The notes beneath the pieces were generated by a model, which was given only the letters and a program-made list of their open reading frames with translations, searched no databases and was not told where the DNA came from. Made by a program: the position numbers and the translations under genes. From the NCBI GenBank assembly GCA_011772495.1, contig WVZL01000007.1, positions 39,464 through 103,463 of the forward strand: DNA of 64,000 nucleotides, read 5' to 3'. Shown in pieces: positions 8,829 to 18,181 of this stretch (position 1 is its first letter; every line of letters begins with the position of its first letter). This stretch comes from Candidatus Aminicenantota bacterium. GTDB taxonomy: Bacteria > Acidobacteriota > Aminicenantia > Aminicenantales > Aminicenantaceae.

Positions 8829-11800
8829 ATGGGCTTAAAGTGTCCGTGGTGTCAATACGAAAACCCTTCTGACAGCTACACCTGCAGAAACTGCATGTCC
8901 CCTTTAGATCCTAAAGAGCAGACTCCATTCATTCCAAAAAAAGAAATCTCTATTAAGCCTGAGAAGAAAATGCCTGCTGCCTCCAAAGAAGAGGCGCCTG
9001 CTCCACCCGAGAAGAAAGTTCCTGTCTCTCCGAAAGAAGAAACTCCAGTCTCTCCCCAAAAGGAAACCGCTGCTGAGCTTGAAATGGGGACTCCTGCTCC
9101 GCCAAAAGAAAAAGTCCCTTCTGTATCTGAAAAAAAAGTCCCAGATTCTCCCAAAGAGGAAGCTCCTGTTACTCCTAAGAAGAAAGCACCTGTTCCTCCA
9201 GAAAAGAAAGCCGCCCAGCCTCCGACTAAGACCCTGGAAACTCCAAAGATAGAGCTATCAACAGGGACGACTTTTGATAAGAGGTACCAAGTCATCGAGG
9301 AGCTGGGTAAAGGAGGAATGGGGAGAGTATATAAGGTCCTTGATAACGAGATAAACGAGAAGATCGCCCTGAAACTCTTGAAACCAGAAGTCGCTGGTGA
9401 TGAGAAGAGGATTCAGCGATTCCGGAATGAGCTGAGAAATGCCCGCAAGATCTCCCACAAGAATGTCTGCCGAATGTATCACTTCAGTAAGGCTGAGGGC
9501 ACGTTCTACATAACCATGGAATACGTAGAGGGTGAAGAGTTAAGGAGCTTCCAGAAGAGAATAGAGAAATTGCCTAAGGAAAAAGCTCTCGCCATCGCCA
9601 AGCAGGTGGTGGCTGGCTTGACAGAAGCCCACAAGTTGGGAGTCATTCATTGTGATTTGAAGCCTCAGAATATCATGATCGATAAAGAGGGAAATGCGCG
9701 AATCATGGATTTTGGGATCTCGCGTTCTGTCAAGGCCAAAGGCATTACCGAAACCGGAATCATCATCGGAACCCCAGAGTACATGTCGCCTGAACAAGTC
9801 GAGGGGGAGGAGGCAGATCCTCGTTCAGACATCTATGCTGTGGGAATTATTCTTTTTGAAATGCTTACTGGGAAGGTGCCCTTTTCTGGAGCGTCTGTAT
9901 TGAGCGTCATCATGAAACAAAAGGTAGAGAAGCCTCCTGACCCGAGAAAGATCAATTCCGAGATATCTGAAAGCCTCAGCCGGGTGATTCTTCGGTGCCT
10001 GGAGAAGGATAAAGAGAAGAGGTATCAGAATGCAGAGGCACTTCTATCTGATTTGAGAGGGATAGAGCAGGGGACGGCTATCACCGCAGCGGCGCCAGAG
10101 CCTCAAGCTCCAGCATTTCTGGCCGAGGCTGAAGAAGCAGCAGAGCAAGAAATGCCTCTTTTTGTCGCCCGTGATCACGAGATAGAGAAACTGAACAAGT
10201 TTCTGGAGACTGCGCTTACTGGACAGGGTCAGATCGCTTTCGTTATCGGCGAGGCAGGAAGCGGAAAGACCACCCTGATCAACGCTTTTGCCTGGCTGGC
10301 TCAAGACAAGCACTCTGACCTGGTCGTGGCCATCGGAGACTGTAACGCTCATACCGGCATAGGGGACCCCTATCTTCCCTTTCGAGAAGTGATGAGTTTA
10401 CTGACGAGCGAGATCGAAGCCCGTTGGGAGGCTGGAGAAATAAGCCGAGAGCATGCCAACCGTTTGTGGAATCTTCTCCCGATTTCACTCAAGGCTTTGG
10501 TGGACTCAGGTCCAGACTTGATTGACACTTTTGTCTCTGGAAGGAGCTTAGCTGCACATGCAGTGGCTTTTGTCTCCGAAAGAGAAGACTGGTTGAATCA
10601 GCTCAAGAAACTTCTGGAACAAAAGATGGCCGTTCCTGCCGCCTCTTCTCTTAGGCAGACTGATCTGTTCGATCAATACACCAAAGTGCTGCAAGAAGTG
10701 GCTCGCCAGAGGCCACTGCTTTTGGTGCTTGATGACCTCCAGTGGGCGGATCTGGGCTCTGTTAACTTGCTTTTTCACTTGGGCCGGCAAATTCATGGTA
10801 GTCGTATCCTGGTGCTAGGTGCTTACCGGTCATCTGAGGTAGATCTGGGACGCGGAGGAGAGAGGCATCCTCTGCAGCCAGTGGTGAGCGAGCTCAAACG
10901 AGACTTTGGAGATTTCGAGGTTGAACCTGGTTTGGCTGGAGGACGGGAGTTCGTGTATGCTTTCATCGACACCGAACCCAACCAGTTGGATTCCGTGTTT
11001 CGGGATAAACTTTACCAACAAACCCAAGGAAATCCTCTCTTCACCGTTGAATTGCTCCGTGGCATGCAAGAGCAAGGGAGTCTGGTGAAGGATAATGAAG
11101 GCCGATGGGCAAAGGGGCCGGAGTTGAACTGGGAGCTAATGCCGGCCAGGGTGGAGGCAGTAATCAAGGAACGGATAGCTCGGTTGCCTGCCAACTTGCA
11201 GCAGGTGCTTGCTTTGGCCAGCGTAGAGGGTGAAGATTTCACGGCTGAGGTCGCGGCTAGAGTCCAGGAAGTTGATGACCTGGAAATTGTTCAGCTGTTG
11301 AGTGAAGAGCTGGATAAGAAGCATCACTTGGTGATGGCCAAAGGAATCCGGCAGATCGAAACCCAGCGCTTATCGCTGTACAAATTTCGGCATATCCTTT
11401 TCCAGAGATATCTTTATAACAATTTGGATAAGGTAGAGAAAACTCACCTACACGAGAAAATGGGGAATGTTCTCGAGTCGCTATACGGAGAAAAGGCAGA
11501 GGAAATTGCTGTCCAGCTGGCACGACATTTTCAGGAGGCAGGTATTGCAGCCAAAGCAGTGAAATACTTGCTCTTGGCGGGGAATAAAGCTATGCAGCTC
11601 TCGGCCAATGAGGAGGCAGTGGCCCATTTCAGTAAAGGATTGGAGTTGCTCATAACCATTCCGTCTTCTCCTGAACGGGCCCAGCAGGAGCTCGAGCTTC
11701 AAGTGGCCCTGGGTGCCCCTCTACAAGCTTTGAAGGGCTATGGAGCTCCAGAAGTCCGTGAGGTTTATGACAGGGCTCGTGAGCTGTGTCAACAGATAGG

Positions 11801-12839
11801 CGAGACGCCTCAACTCTTCCCGGTGCTGTTCTTGCTGTCTTCTTTCTACTGGATCCGGGCAGAGCATCATGCAGCCCGGAAATTGAGTGAGCAGCTCTTC
11901 AACCTGGCGCAGATGAGCCAGGAACCGGTAAAGACCGCTATAGCGCAATGGGCTCAGGGACTGTCCTTGGTCTATCTAGGAGAATTCATCCCGGCTAAAG
12001 CGCATCTAGAGCAGGTCATTGCCTTGCATGACTCTAAGAAGCACCGCTCTCTTGCCTTCCAGTATACGCAAGACCCCGGAGTATCCTGTTTGATTTGGGA
12101 TTCATGGGTCCTGTGGTTCCTTGGCTATCCGGACCAGGCCTTGAAGCTGAGCCAGCAGGCTATAGCCTTGGCCAAAGAACTGGATCATGCTTTTACGCTA
12201 GCTTTTGTCCTGGGTATTGGTGCCTGGTTCCATTACTTCCGACGCGAATTCGAGGCGTCCAAAGAGCTCATCGAGACCTGCATGGAAATATCGACAGAGG
12301 AAGGATTTGAGTTATTCAGAGCTGGGGCACCTGCTCTTCGAGGCTACATACAGATTGCTGAGGGACAAGTGGAAGATGGAATAGCTCAGGTAAAACAGGG
12401 GCTAGCCACCTGGAAGGCTATGGGAGCAGAGTTTCACCGCACCCATCTTCTTGCCTGGCTGGCTGAGGCTTATCTGAAATCAGGACAGACCAAAGAAGGG
12501 CTGGCGACAATAGCTGAGGCGTTAGATACACTGGAAAAAACAGGCGAGCGTTACTACGAAACTGAGCTGCATCGGATAAAGGGGGAATTGCTGCTTCAGC
12601 AAGGGATAGAGGACGTTGAGGTCAAGGTGTGTTATCGGCAGGCCATTGATATTGCTCGTGAGCAGAGTGCGAAATCATTGGAGCTGCGGACCACGATCAG
12701 CATGGCCCGACTGTTGAAAAAAATGGGCAACCCAGGAGAAGCTCGCCATCTTCTGGCAGAGATATTCCGCTGGTTCTCCGAAGGATTGGAAACTCCAGAC
12801 CTAAAAGAAGCCAAGACCCTTCTCGATGAGCTCCCCTAA
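8829..12839 (+). CDS. Zinc-ribbon Ser/Thr kinase fused to AAA ATPase and TPR domain
   Basis: Signalling protein of 1336 residues, probably cytosolic because no membrane segment is evident. Order: zinc ribbon with C5/C8/C19/C22; a Pro/Lys/Glu-rich linker to about 140 built of degenerate PEKK-type repeats; Hanks-type kinase from Y153 with GKGGMG loop, catalytic HCDLKPQN (D276), DFG and GTPEYMSPEQ; ATPase with Walker A GEAGSGKT (474-481) and Walker B LLLVLDDLQW near 635; and a helical TPR-like C-terminus from about 860. The usual HRD Arg is Cys275, making this a non-RD kinase that may not need activation-loop phosphorylation. The AAA-TPR half resembles the STAND/predicted-ATPase half of bacterial LuxR-type and adenylate-cyclase-type sensors. 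It is transcribed alone. Confidence 0.9.
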   Translation: MGLKCPWCQYENPSDSYTCRNCMSPLDPKEQTPFIPKKEISIKPEKKMPAASKEEAPAPPEKKVPVSPKEETPVSPQKETAAELEMGTPAPPKEKVPSVSEKKVPDSPKEEAPVTPKKKAPVPPEKKAAQPPTKTLETPKIELSTGTTFDKRYQVIEELGKGGMGRVYKVLDNEINEKIALKLLKPEVAGDEKRIQRFRNELRNARKISHKNVCRMYHFSKAEGTFYITMEYVEGEELRSFQKRIEKLPKEKALAIAKQVVAGLTEAHKLGVIHCDLKPQNIMIDKEGNARIMDFGISRSVKAKGITETGIIIGTPEYMSPEQVEGEEADPRSDIYAVGIILFEMLTGKVPFSGASVLSVIMKQKVEKPPDPRKINSEISESLSRVILRCLEKDKEKRYQNAEALLSDLRGIEQGTAITAAAPEPQAPAFLAEAEEAAEQEMPLFVARDHEIEKLNKFLETALTGQGQIAFVIGEAGSGKTTLINAFAWLAQDKHSDLVVAIGDCNAHTGIGDPYLPFREVMSLLTSEIEARWEAGEISREHANRLWNLLPISLKALVDSGPDLIDTFVSGRSLAAHAVAFVSEREDWLNQLKKLLEQKMAVPAASSLRQTDLFDQYTKVLQEVARQRPLLLVLDDLQWADLGSVNLLFHLGRQIHGSRILVLGAYRSSEVDLGRGGERHPLQPVVSELKRDFGDFEVEPGLAGGREFVYAFIDTEPNQLDSVFRDKLYQQTQGNPLFTVELLRGMQEQGSLVKDNEGRWAKGPELNWELMPARVEAVIKERIARLPANLQQVLALASVEGEDFTAEVAARVQEVDDLEIVQLLSEELDKKHHLVMAKGIRQIETQRLSLYKFRHILFQRYLYNNLDKVEKTHLHEKMGNVLESLYGEKAEEIAVQLARHFQEAGIAAKAVKYLLLAGNKAMQLSANEEAVAHFSKGLELLITIPSSPERAQQELELQVALGAPLQALKGYGAPEVREVYDRARELCQQIGETPQLFPVLFLLSSFYWIRAEHHAARKLSEQLFNLAQMSQEPVKTAIAQWAQGLSLVYLGEFIPAKAHLEQVIALHDSKKHRSLAFQYTQDPGVSCLIWDSWVLWFLGYPDQALKLSQQAIALAKELDHAFTLAFVLGIGAWFHYFRREFEASKELIETCMEISTEEGFELFRAGAPALRGYIQIAEGQVEDGIAQVKQGLATWKAMGAEFHRTHLLAWLAEAYLKSGQTKEGLATIAEALDTLEKTGERYYETELHRIKGELLLQQGIEDVEVKVCYRQAIDIAREQSAKSLELRTTISMARLLKKMGNPGEARHLLAEIFRWFSEGLETPDLKEAKTLLDELP

Positions 12840-12852
12840 AAATAGGGTAAAT

Positions 12853-12884
12853 GAGGGATCAGGTATAGACTTTTAACTTTCAAA
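12853..12884 (+). repeat. Family-3 intergenic repeat, diverged copy
   Basis: A GGATCAGGTATAGAC then ACTTTCAA stretch followed by TTTTCCTAGG parallels 15876-15917, where GGTCAGGTCTTGAC, CTTTCAA and TTTCTCCTAGG occur in the same order. It lies about 40 bp before the promoter at 12925. Confidence 0.4.
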
Positions 12885-12924
12885 ATATTTTTTCTCTTTT
12901 TTCCTAGGTTGTGAATCCTTATTT

Positions 12925-12953
12925 TTGACATCAAATTATTCCCGTGCTATAAG
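12925..12953 (+). promoter_or_regulatory. Promoter of the MBL-fold gene
   Basis: TTGACA (12925-12930), a 17-bp spacer ending TGC, and TATAAG (12948-12953). The predicted start is near 12960, giving a leader of about 20 nt that carries the GGAGG at 12971. Confidence 0.8.
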
Positions 12954-12980
12954 TCTTTTTATCCAGGATTGGAGGTTGTC

Positions 12981-13775
12981 ATGAAGTCTATATATTGTTT
13001 ATTCATGAGTATAATCCTAATTCTTATGGTAACGCCTAAAGTCTATGCACCTGTAGGGAGTCCGATAACAATTAAAATTCTTTATGACAATTATGTTTCT
13101 AATGAAGAGTTGAAAACGGATTGGGGCTTCTCCTGTGTGATCGAGGGGACAGAAAAGACCGTCTTATTTGATGCCGGGACCAAAGGCGATATACTGTTCC
13201 ACAACATCAAGAAGCTGAAGGTTAATCTAGAAGAAGTTGAGCTGGTCGCCATTTCTCACCATCATGGAGACCATTTCGGGGGACTTTTTTCCTTCTTAAA
13301 GGAGAATAATGAAGTTACCGTATACCTTCCAGTCTCGTTTCCTGACGAGTTTTTCAGAAGAGTTGAAAAAAATGAAGCCAAAGCTATCGCCGTAGATAAA
13401 CCTGTTGAGATGTGTAAGGATGCCTTCTTGACAGGAGAAATGGGAGACAGGATTAAAGAGCAATCCTTGATTTTGAATACAGCTCAAGGCCTGGTGGTCA
13501 TAACAGGCTGTGCTCATCCAGGAATCCTAAGAATTGTGAAGAGAGCCAAAGAAATAATTGATAAAAAGATATATCAAGTCTGCGGAGGATTTCATCTTTT
13601 GGATAAATCAGAAGCTGAAATCAAGGAGATTATTAATCAGTTCAAAGATTTGGGAGTCATGAAAGTCGGAGCAACTCACTGCACCGGTGATCGAGCGATC
13701 GAGCTATTCAAAGAAGCATACGGAAAGAATTTTGTGCAAATGGGAGTGGGGAGAGTCATAAAAATTGCAGATTAG
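12981..13775 (+). CDS. Metallo-beta-lactamase-fold hydrolase, exported
   Basis: Protein of 264 residues with a signal peptide (about 1-22) and an MBL fold. Metal-binding motifs are SHHHGDHFGG, GCAHPG and the C-terminal GATHCTGD, with CGGFH between them. This combination is typical of the branch annotated as dihydropterin-ribofuranosyl-aminobenzene phosphate synthase-like, which is a loose family name and not evidence for methanopterin synthesis. An upstream in-frame TTG (12969) exists, but ATG 12981 is preferred because GGAGG lies 5 bp before it. Its base composition is more AT-rich than the neighbours'. Confidence 0.82.
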   Translation: MKSIYCLFMSIILILMVTPKVYAPVGSPITIKILYDNYVSNEELKTDWGFSCVIEGTEKTVLFDAGTKGDILFHNIKKLKVNLEEVELVAISHHHGDHFGGLFSFLKENNEVTVYLPVSFPDEFFRRVEKNEAKAIAVDKPVEMCKDAFLTGEMGDRIKEQSLILNTAQGLVVITGCAHPGILRIVKRAKEIIDKKIYQVCGGFHLLDKSEAEIKEIINQFKDLGVMKVGATHCTGDRAIELFKEAYGKNFVQMGVGRVIKIAD

Positions 13776-13805
13776 GTTATGTGGACTAAAAAATTCATAT
13801 AACCT
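13774..13805 (+). terminator. 10-bp stem-loop at the MBL stop codon
   Basis: Arms 13774-13783 and 13796-13805 (AGGTTATGTG / CATATAACCT) pair with one G-U wobble around a 12-nt loop. There is no following T-run, so it could be a 3'-end processing or attenuation hairpin rather than a classical terminator. Confidence 0.4.
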
Positions 13806-13830
13806 GTAAATCAAAAAAAAGGAGGTTTCT

Positions 13831-15873
13831 GTGAAAAAAACAATCATGTCATTCGTGGTCATTAGCCTGCTGCTGTTTGGTGTTGGATCAAGGGCGGCAT
13901 TTTGCGGGCAGAAGAATTACAAGCTACTTGATAAAGAGACTTTCATGGAGATGGAATCGGTGAGAAGCCCGAACATATCACCAGGCGGAAAGCATATCCT
14001 GTTCACGCGCGGCTGGGTTGATAAAATGAACGACCGCTTCAGGAGCAATCTCTGGATAGTGGACATCGAAGGCCTCAGGGTTCGAGAGCTTACCCATGGA
14101 AACTGGAGAGATTTTTCTCCTGTTTGGTCAACGGATGGGAGAAAGATTGCTTTTCTCTCGGATAGAGATGGAACGACCCAGATCCATGTGTTGTGGCTCG
14201 ATACAAGAGAAGTGGCTCAGCTTACCCATCTTGAGCGCGAGCCTCGGGACTTAAGATGGTCTCCTGATGGGAAAATGTTGGCCTTCACCATATTCATTCC
14301 CGATACAAAGAAGATGTTACCTGTTAAACTTCCTGATAAGCCCAAGGGAGCTAAATGGGCCAAACCAGCTGTAATCATCGACCGGTTATCTTGGCGAAGA
14401 GACGGGAGGGGACCCGTGCCAAAAGGTTATTCTCACATTTTTGTGATCGATGCTCAGCTGGGAGGGACTCCTCAGAAAATAACATCAGGGGATTATTCTC
14501 ACAGTGACCCTCAATGGTCTGTTGATGGGAAAAGAATTTATTTCAGCGCTATACGTAAACCAGAGGCTGAATATCTCCGCGGGGATTCTGAGATCTATTC
14601 AGTTAACGTAGAGACGCATGATGTAAAGACTTTAACTGACAGGAAAGGTCCGGATAGAGGAGCGCGAGTATCACCGGATGGAGAGTGGATTGCTTACACA
14701 GGCTATGATGATAAAAACTATACCCGCCATCTTTCCAATCTGTATCTTATGGACAATCAAGGAGAGAAAAAACGACTTCTGGCCGGAGATTTTCCCAATT
14801 CACCTTACAACATCACCTGGGCTCCGAATGGCTCTGGGCTCTATTATCTCATGGCCGAAAAAGGAGTATCTAATCTTTATTTCATTGCTATAAGCGGCAA
14901 AATTAAAAAAATCACCGAGGCGGTCCATTATCTCTCTGGATTATCCATAGCTAAAAACGGCCAGGTGGCTACGACTCGCACAACGTTTCTCCAGCCAGGG
15001 TATCTGGCTACGTTTAACCTTTCCGATCCTGGCAATATCAAAAACCTGGTGGATGTCAACGAAGATGTTCTGGCGAATGTAAAACTGGGAGAAGTCGAAG
15101 AATTGTGGTTCAAGTCTCCTGATGGACTTGATCTGCAAGGGTGGCTTATAAAACCTCCTGAATTTGATCCAGAGAAAAAATATCCGATGATTCTGTATAT
15201 TCACGGTGGTCCCTGGGCCATGTATTCGGTCCGTTTCAGTTGGCCTTGGCAAAATTTTGCTGCTAATGGATATACGGTTCTGTACATGAATCCGAGAGGG
15301 AGCACAGGTTACGGTCAGGATTTTGTCAATGGTATTCAATTTTCTTATCCTGGGAAGGATTATGATGACTTGATGGCAGGTGTGGATGCTGCTTTAGCTA
15401 AGGGTTTTATTGACAAGGATAACCTGTTTGTCTGCGGAGGCAGTGGAGGAGGAGTGCTTACAGCCTGGATCGTCGGTCACACGGACCGATTTCGGGCTGC
15501 GGTGTCGATGAGACCGGTCATCAACTGGCATTCATTCGTAGGAACTACGGATGGAGCCATGTGGTACCACCAGTTTCGAAAATATCCCTGGGAAGATCCA
15601 GTGGAATACGCTGTGCGTTCGCCTCTTCATTATGTGGCCAATGTGACTACGCCGACCATGGTCATGACAGGTGAGGCAGACCTGAGAACTCCCATGGGTC
15701 AGAGCGAAGAATATTACCGGGCTCTAAAAATGCTGAAAAAGGAAACCCTGCTGGTGCGAATGCCCGAGGAATACCATGGCTGGCGGCGCCCTTCTCACCG
15801 ACTCCTCCAGCAGTTATATCTTTTGGGCTGGTTTGAGAAATACCGGACAAAACCTGAACTTGAAAACAAATAA
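13831..15873 (+). CDS. S9-family prolyl oligopeptidase / acylaminoacyl-peptidase
   Basis: Serine peptidase of 680 residues. A signal peptide (about 1-25) is followed by a seven-bladed-type propeller with several SPDGK/SVDGK strands (about 45-390) and a C-terminal alpha/beta-hydrolase domain. The triad is Ser538 in CGGSGGG, Asp617 in TGEADLRTP and His649 in EEYHGW; the oxyanion HGGPW motif is near residue 460. These features fit the dipeptidyl-peptidase/acylaminoacyl-peptidase branch. It starts with GTG, supported by a GGAGG 5 bp upstream. With the S46 and tricorn genes it makes a local peptide-degradation set. Confidence 0.93.
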   Translation: MKKTIMSFVVISLLLFGVGSRAAFCGQKNYKLLDKETFMEMESVRSPNISPGGKHILFTRGWVDKMNDRFRSNLWIVDIEGLRVRELTHGNWRDFSPVWSTDGRKIAFLSDRDGTTQIHVLWLDTREVAQLTHLEREPRDLRWSPDGKMLAFTIFIPDTKKMLPVKLPDKPKGAKWAKPAVIIDRLSWRRDGRGPVPKGYSHIFVIDAQLGGTPQKITSGDYSHSDPQWSVDGKRIYFSAIRKPEAEYLRGDSEIYSVNVETHDVKTLTDRKGPDRGARVSPDGEWIAYTGYDDKNYTRHLSNLYLMDNQGEKKRLLAGDFPNSPYNITWAPNGSGLYYLMAEKGVSNLYFIAISGKIKKITEAVHYLSGLSIAKNGQVATTRTTFLQPGYLATFNLSDPGNIKNLVDVNEDVLANVKLGEVEELWFKSPDGLDLQGWLIKPPEFDPEKKYPMILYIHGGPWAMYSVRFSWPWQNFAANGYTVLYMNPRGSTGYGQDFVNGIQFSYPGKDYDDLMAGVDAALAKGFIDKDNLFVCGGSGGGVLTAWIVGHTDRFRAAVSMRPVINWHSFVGTTDGAMWYHQFRKYPWEDPVEYAVRSPLHYVANVTTPTMVMTGEADLRTPMGQSEEYYRALKMLKKETLLVRMPEEYHGWRRPSHRLLQQLYLLGWFEKYRTKPELENK

Positions 15874-15875
15874 GA

Positions 15876-15897
15876 GGGGTCAGGTCTTGACTTTCAA
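15876..15897 (+). repeat. Family-3 intergenic repeat
   Basis: GGGGTCAGGTCTTGAC plus TTTCAA begins two bases after the S9 stop codon. It is the best-preserved copy in the window. Confidence 0.5.
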
Positions 15898-16022
15898 CAT
15901 ATCTTTCTCCTAGGCGGTTCAAGGATCTGAGAAGGAAAATGGATTTAGGGTTATGAAAAAAGATAGCGATGGCTGCGCTTCACTCGGTATGAAAATATTT
16001 ATCATATATTGGAATTTAAATA

Positions 16023-16039
16023 GTGTCAGGCCTTGACAC
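16023..16039 (+). repeat. Family-3-like near-palindrome
   Basis: GTGTCAGGCCTTGACAC is an imperfect palindrome in the same orientation as 15876-15897. It ends 20 bp before the start of the Fe-S protein. It contains a TTGACA, but no -10 fits at normal spacing. Confidence 0.4.
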
Positions 16040-16059
16040 TTATTTTTCAAGGATAAAAC

Positions 16060-17178
16060 ATGGCCAAGGATATCTATAAAAAACTAGCCAAACATCTGGA
16101 CAACCTTCCAGGAGGATTTCCCGCCACCAAAAGCGGCGTGGAGCTTCGTATCCTCCGGCGTTTATTTACTCCTGAGGAAGCTGAGCTGGCCCTGAAACTG
16201 ACTGTGCTTCCAGAAGAAGCCGAGGCGATCGCTCGCCGGATCAAGCTTGATCTTAATGAAACAGCCAAGCGCCTGGAGGATTTGGCCAGGAAGGGCCTTA
16301 TCTACCGGATCGAATCCGAGGGCAAGCCCACCAAGTACATGACTCTCCAGTATGTGATCGGGATCTGGGAATTCCATGTCAATGACCTTGATCCAGAGCT
16401 CATCCATGACATGGACGAATACCTGCCTACGCTCTTGGATTTCGAAACCTGGAAAAAAGCTCCCCAGCTCAGGACCATTCCGGTGGAGCAGAGCATCCCC
16501 GTCCAGCTCGAAGTTATGCCCTACGAGAAGGCAGAAGAGCTGGTGAAGGCTCAGAAAAAGATTGCGGTGGCACCCTGCATCTGCCGTCGGGAAAGGAGCA
16601 TGGTGGGTGAGGGCTGTGACAAACCCTTAGAAAGCTGTATCGTCTTGGGAAGGGGGGCGGAATATTACATAAAGAATGGGCTTGGCCGGTCCATCAGCCA
16701 AAAAGAGGCTCTCGAGATCCTCCAAGAAGCTAATAAAGCCGGCCTGGTCCTTCAACCTGGAAACGCGCAGCAGGCTGGGAACATTTGCTGCTGTTGCGGG
16801 TGTTGCTGTGGAGTGCTTAGGACGATCAAGCGCCATCCCGAGCCAGCCAGCATAGTCTCTACGGCCTTTGTGGCCACTGCCGATGTATCCGCCTGCGATG
16901 GCTGTGGGATATGTCTTGAACGCTGCCAGATGGATGCTTTGAGTTTAGATGAAGAAAAGGTAGTCCGCGATGTCAACCGCTGTATCGGCTGCGGGTTGTG
17001 TGTTTCCACCTGTCCCACCGGCGCTCTTGCTCTGGTGCGCAAACCTGAATCCGAGCAGCCTAAAGTGCCAAAGAATTGGCGTGATGCTCTATACAATCTA
17101 GCCAAAGAACGAGGTAAGATTGGCGTCCTCAGCCGCTCAATCATAAAGACCAAATCAAAGCTGACTAGACCCCGCTAA
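16060..17178 (+). CDS. Cysteine-rich 2[4Fe-4S] ferredoxin-type protein with winged-helix N-terminus
   Basis: Cytosolic electron-transfer or regulatory protein of 372 residues. The N-terminal 90 residues look like a winged helix (TPEEAELALKLTVLPEEAEAI, then an ARKGLIYR wing). The middle carries a Cys motif CICRRERS...GC...ESC (about 172-193). A cluster of seven Cys in eight residues (C243-C246 and C248-C250) follows. The C-terminus holds two classical clusters, CDGCGICLERC and CIGCGLCVSTCP. Such proteins are usually called 4Fe-4S binding protein and often sit beside oxidoreductases. The aldo/keto reductase begins 24 bp downstream, so the two may be co-transcribed. The partner is unknown. Confidence 0.85.
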   Translation: MAKDIYKKLAKHLDNLPGGFPATKSGVELRILRRLFTPEEAELALKLTVLPEEAEAIARRIKLDLNETAKRLEDLARKGLIYRIESEGKPTKYMTLQYVIGIWEFHVNDLDPELIHDMDEYLPTLLDFETWKKAPQLRTIPVEQSIPVQLEVMPYEKAEELVKAQKKIAVAPCICRRERSMVGEGCDKPLESCIVLGRGAEYYIKNGLGRSISQKEALEILQEANKAGLVLQPGNAQQAGNICCCCGCCCGVLRTIKRHPEPASIVSTAFVATADVSACDGCGICLERCQMDALSLDEEKVVRDVNRCIGCGLCVSTCPTGALALVRKPESEQPKVPKNWRDALYNLAKERGKIGVLSRSIIKTKSKLTRPR

Positions 17179-17201
17179 ATATAAGAGATGATCAAAAGAG
17201 G

Positions 17202-18038
17202 GTGACGATTTTCGAAGAAATAAAAATCGATACCAAGGTCAAACTCAATAACGGAGTGGAGATGCCTATCTTTGGTCTGGGCACCTATCAAGCCCGGGCA
17301 GGAGAAGTTCGAGAGGCAGTTCTTCAGGCTATGAAGGTTGGCTACCGACTCATCGACACAGCTAGCATGTACGGAAACGAAGAGGATATTGGAGAAGCTC
17401 TAGAGCAAAGCGATCTGGCAAGAGAAGAAGTTTTCATCACCACCAAATTATGGAATTCAGATCACGGCTATGAGAAGGCTCTGGCTGCATTTGAAGAAAG
17501 CCTTAGAAAGTTGAGCTTGACTTATATTGATCTCTATTTGATTCACTGGCCTGTAGAGGACCTCCGCAGCGAGACCTGGAAAGCTATGGAGAAACTGCTG
17601 GAAGAAGGGAAATGCCGCTCTATCGGAGTCAGCAATTATATGACCTGGCATCTGGAGGAGCTCTTAAGCCATTCTTCGACCATCCCTGCTGTCAATCAGG
17701 TGGAATTCCATCCCTATCTCTACCTTAAAGACCTTCTGGGGTTTTGCCAGTCTCATGACATTCAATTAGAGTCTTATAGTCCTCTCACCAAGGGCAGGAA
17801 GTTAGATGATCCAGGATTGGCACCTATCGCCTCAAAATATTCCAAGACTCCGGCCCAGATTCTCATCCGCTGGGTGCTTCAAAAAGGGGTCATAGTCATC
17901 CCGAAATCATCAATTCAAGAAAGGATCGAAGAGAATGCCCATGTTTTCGATTTCGTGATTTCACCCGAAGACATGAACAAGCTCGATTCTTTCCATCAAA
18001 ACCTCCGCACTAGCTGGGATCCTTCCCGAATCCGGTAA
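17202..18038 (+). CDS. Aldo/keto reductase
   Basis: NAD(P)H-dependent carbonyl reductase of 278 residues, resembling the 2,5-diketo-D-gluconate reductase group. The catalytic tetrad is present: Asp in LIDTAS, Tyr in SMYGNE, Lys in TTKLW and His in LIHWP. The cofactor-binding end VIPKSSIQERIEENAHVF is also intact. The start is a GTG with the purine-rich AAGAGG touching it, which is poor spacing; no better in-frame start preserves the N-terminal strand. It lies 24 bp after the Fe-S protein. The physiological substrate is unknown. Confidence 0.9.
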   Translation: MTIFEEIKIDTKVKLNNGVEMPIFGLGTYQARAGEVREAVLQAMKVGYRLIDTASMYGNEEDIGEALEQSDLAREEVFITTKLWNSDHGYEKALAAFEESLRKLSLTYIDLYLIHWPVEDLRSETWKAMEKLLEEGKCRSIGVSNYMTWHLEELLSHSSTIPAVNQVEFHPYLYLKDLLGFCQSHDIQLESYSPLTKGRKLDDPGLAPIASKYSKTPAQILIRWVLQKGVIVIPKSSIQERIEENAHVFDFVISPEDMNKLDSFHQNLRTSWDPSRIR

Positions 18039-18046
18039 TTAATTTC

Positions 18047-18075
18047 TTGACTCGCTTGATAACCTTCGATATATC
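18047..18075 (+). promoter_or_regulatory. Probable promoter of the SDR gene
   Basis: TTGACT (18047-18052), a 17-bp spacer and TATATC (18070-18075), giving a leader of about 100 nt before the SDR start. Confidence 0.5.
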
Positions 18076-18181
18076 TGATGATTGCAGTGAAACCTCAGCA
18101 CTTTATCTGCTCAATATTTAAGACATGGAACATCCTGTCCAATTTTATTAATGACTCTTATAATTCCAGGAGGTGATTGTT

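Noticed and set aside
12981-13775. Beta-lactamase resistance gene
   Set aside because: The MBL fold is broad; motifs match the dihydropterin-type branch and not class B beta-lactamases.
16033-16057. TTGACA with GATAAA before the Fe-S protein as a promoter
   Set aside because: The spacer is only 13 bp and the -10 touches the start codon.
18159-18164. TATAAT just before the SDR gene
   Set aside because: Its transcription start would fall in the Shine-Dalgarno; the pair at 18047-18075 is better placed.
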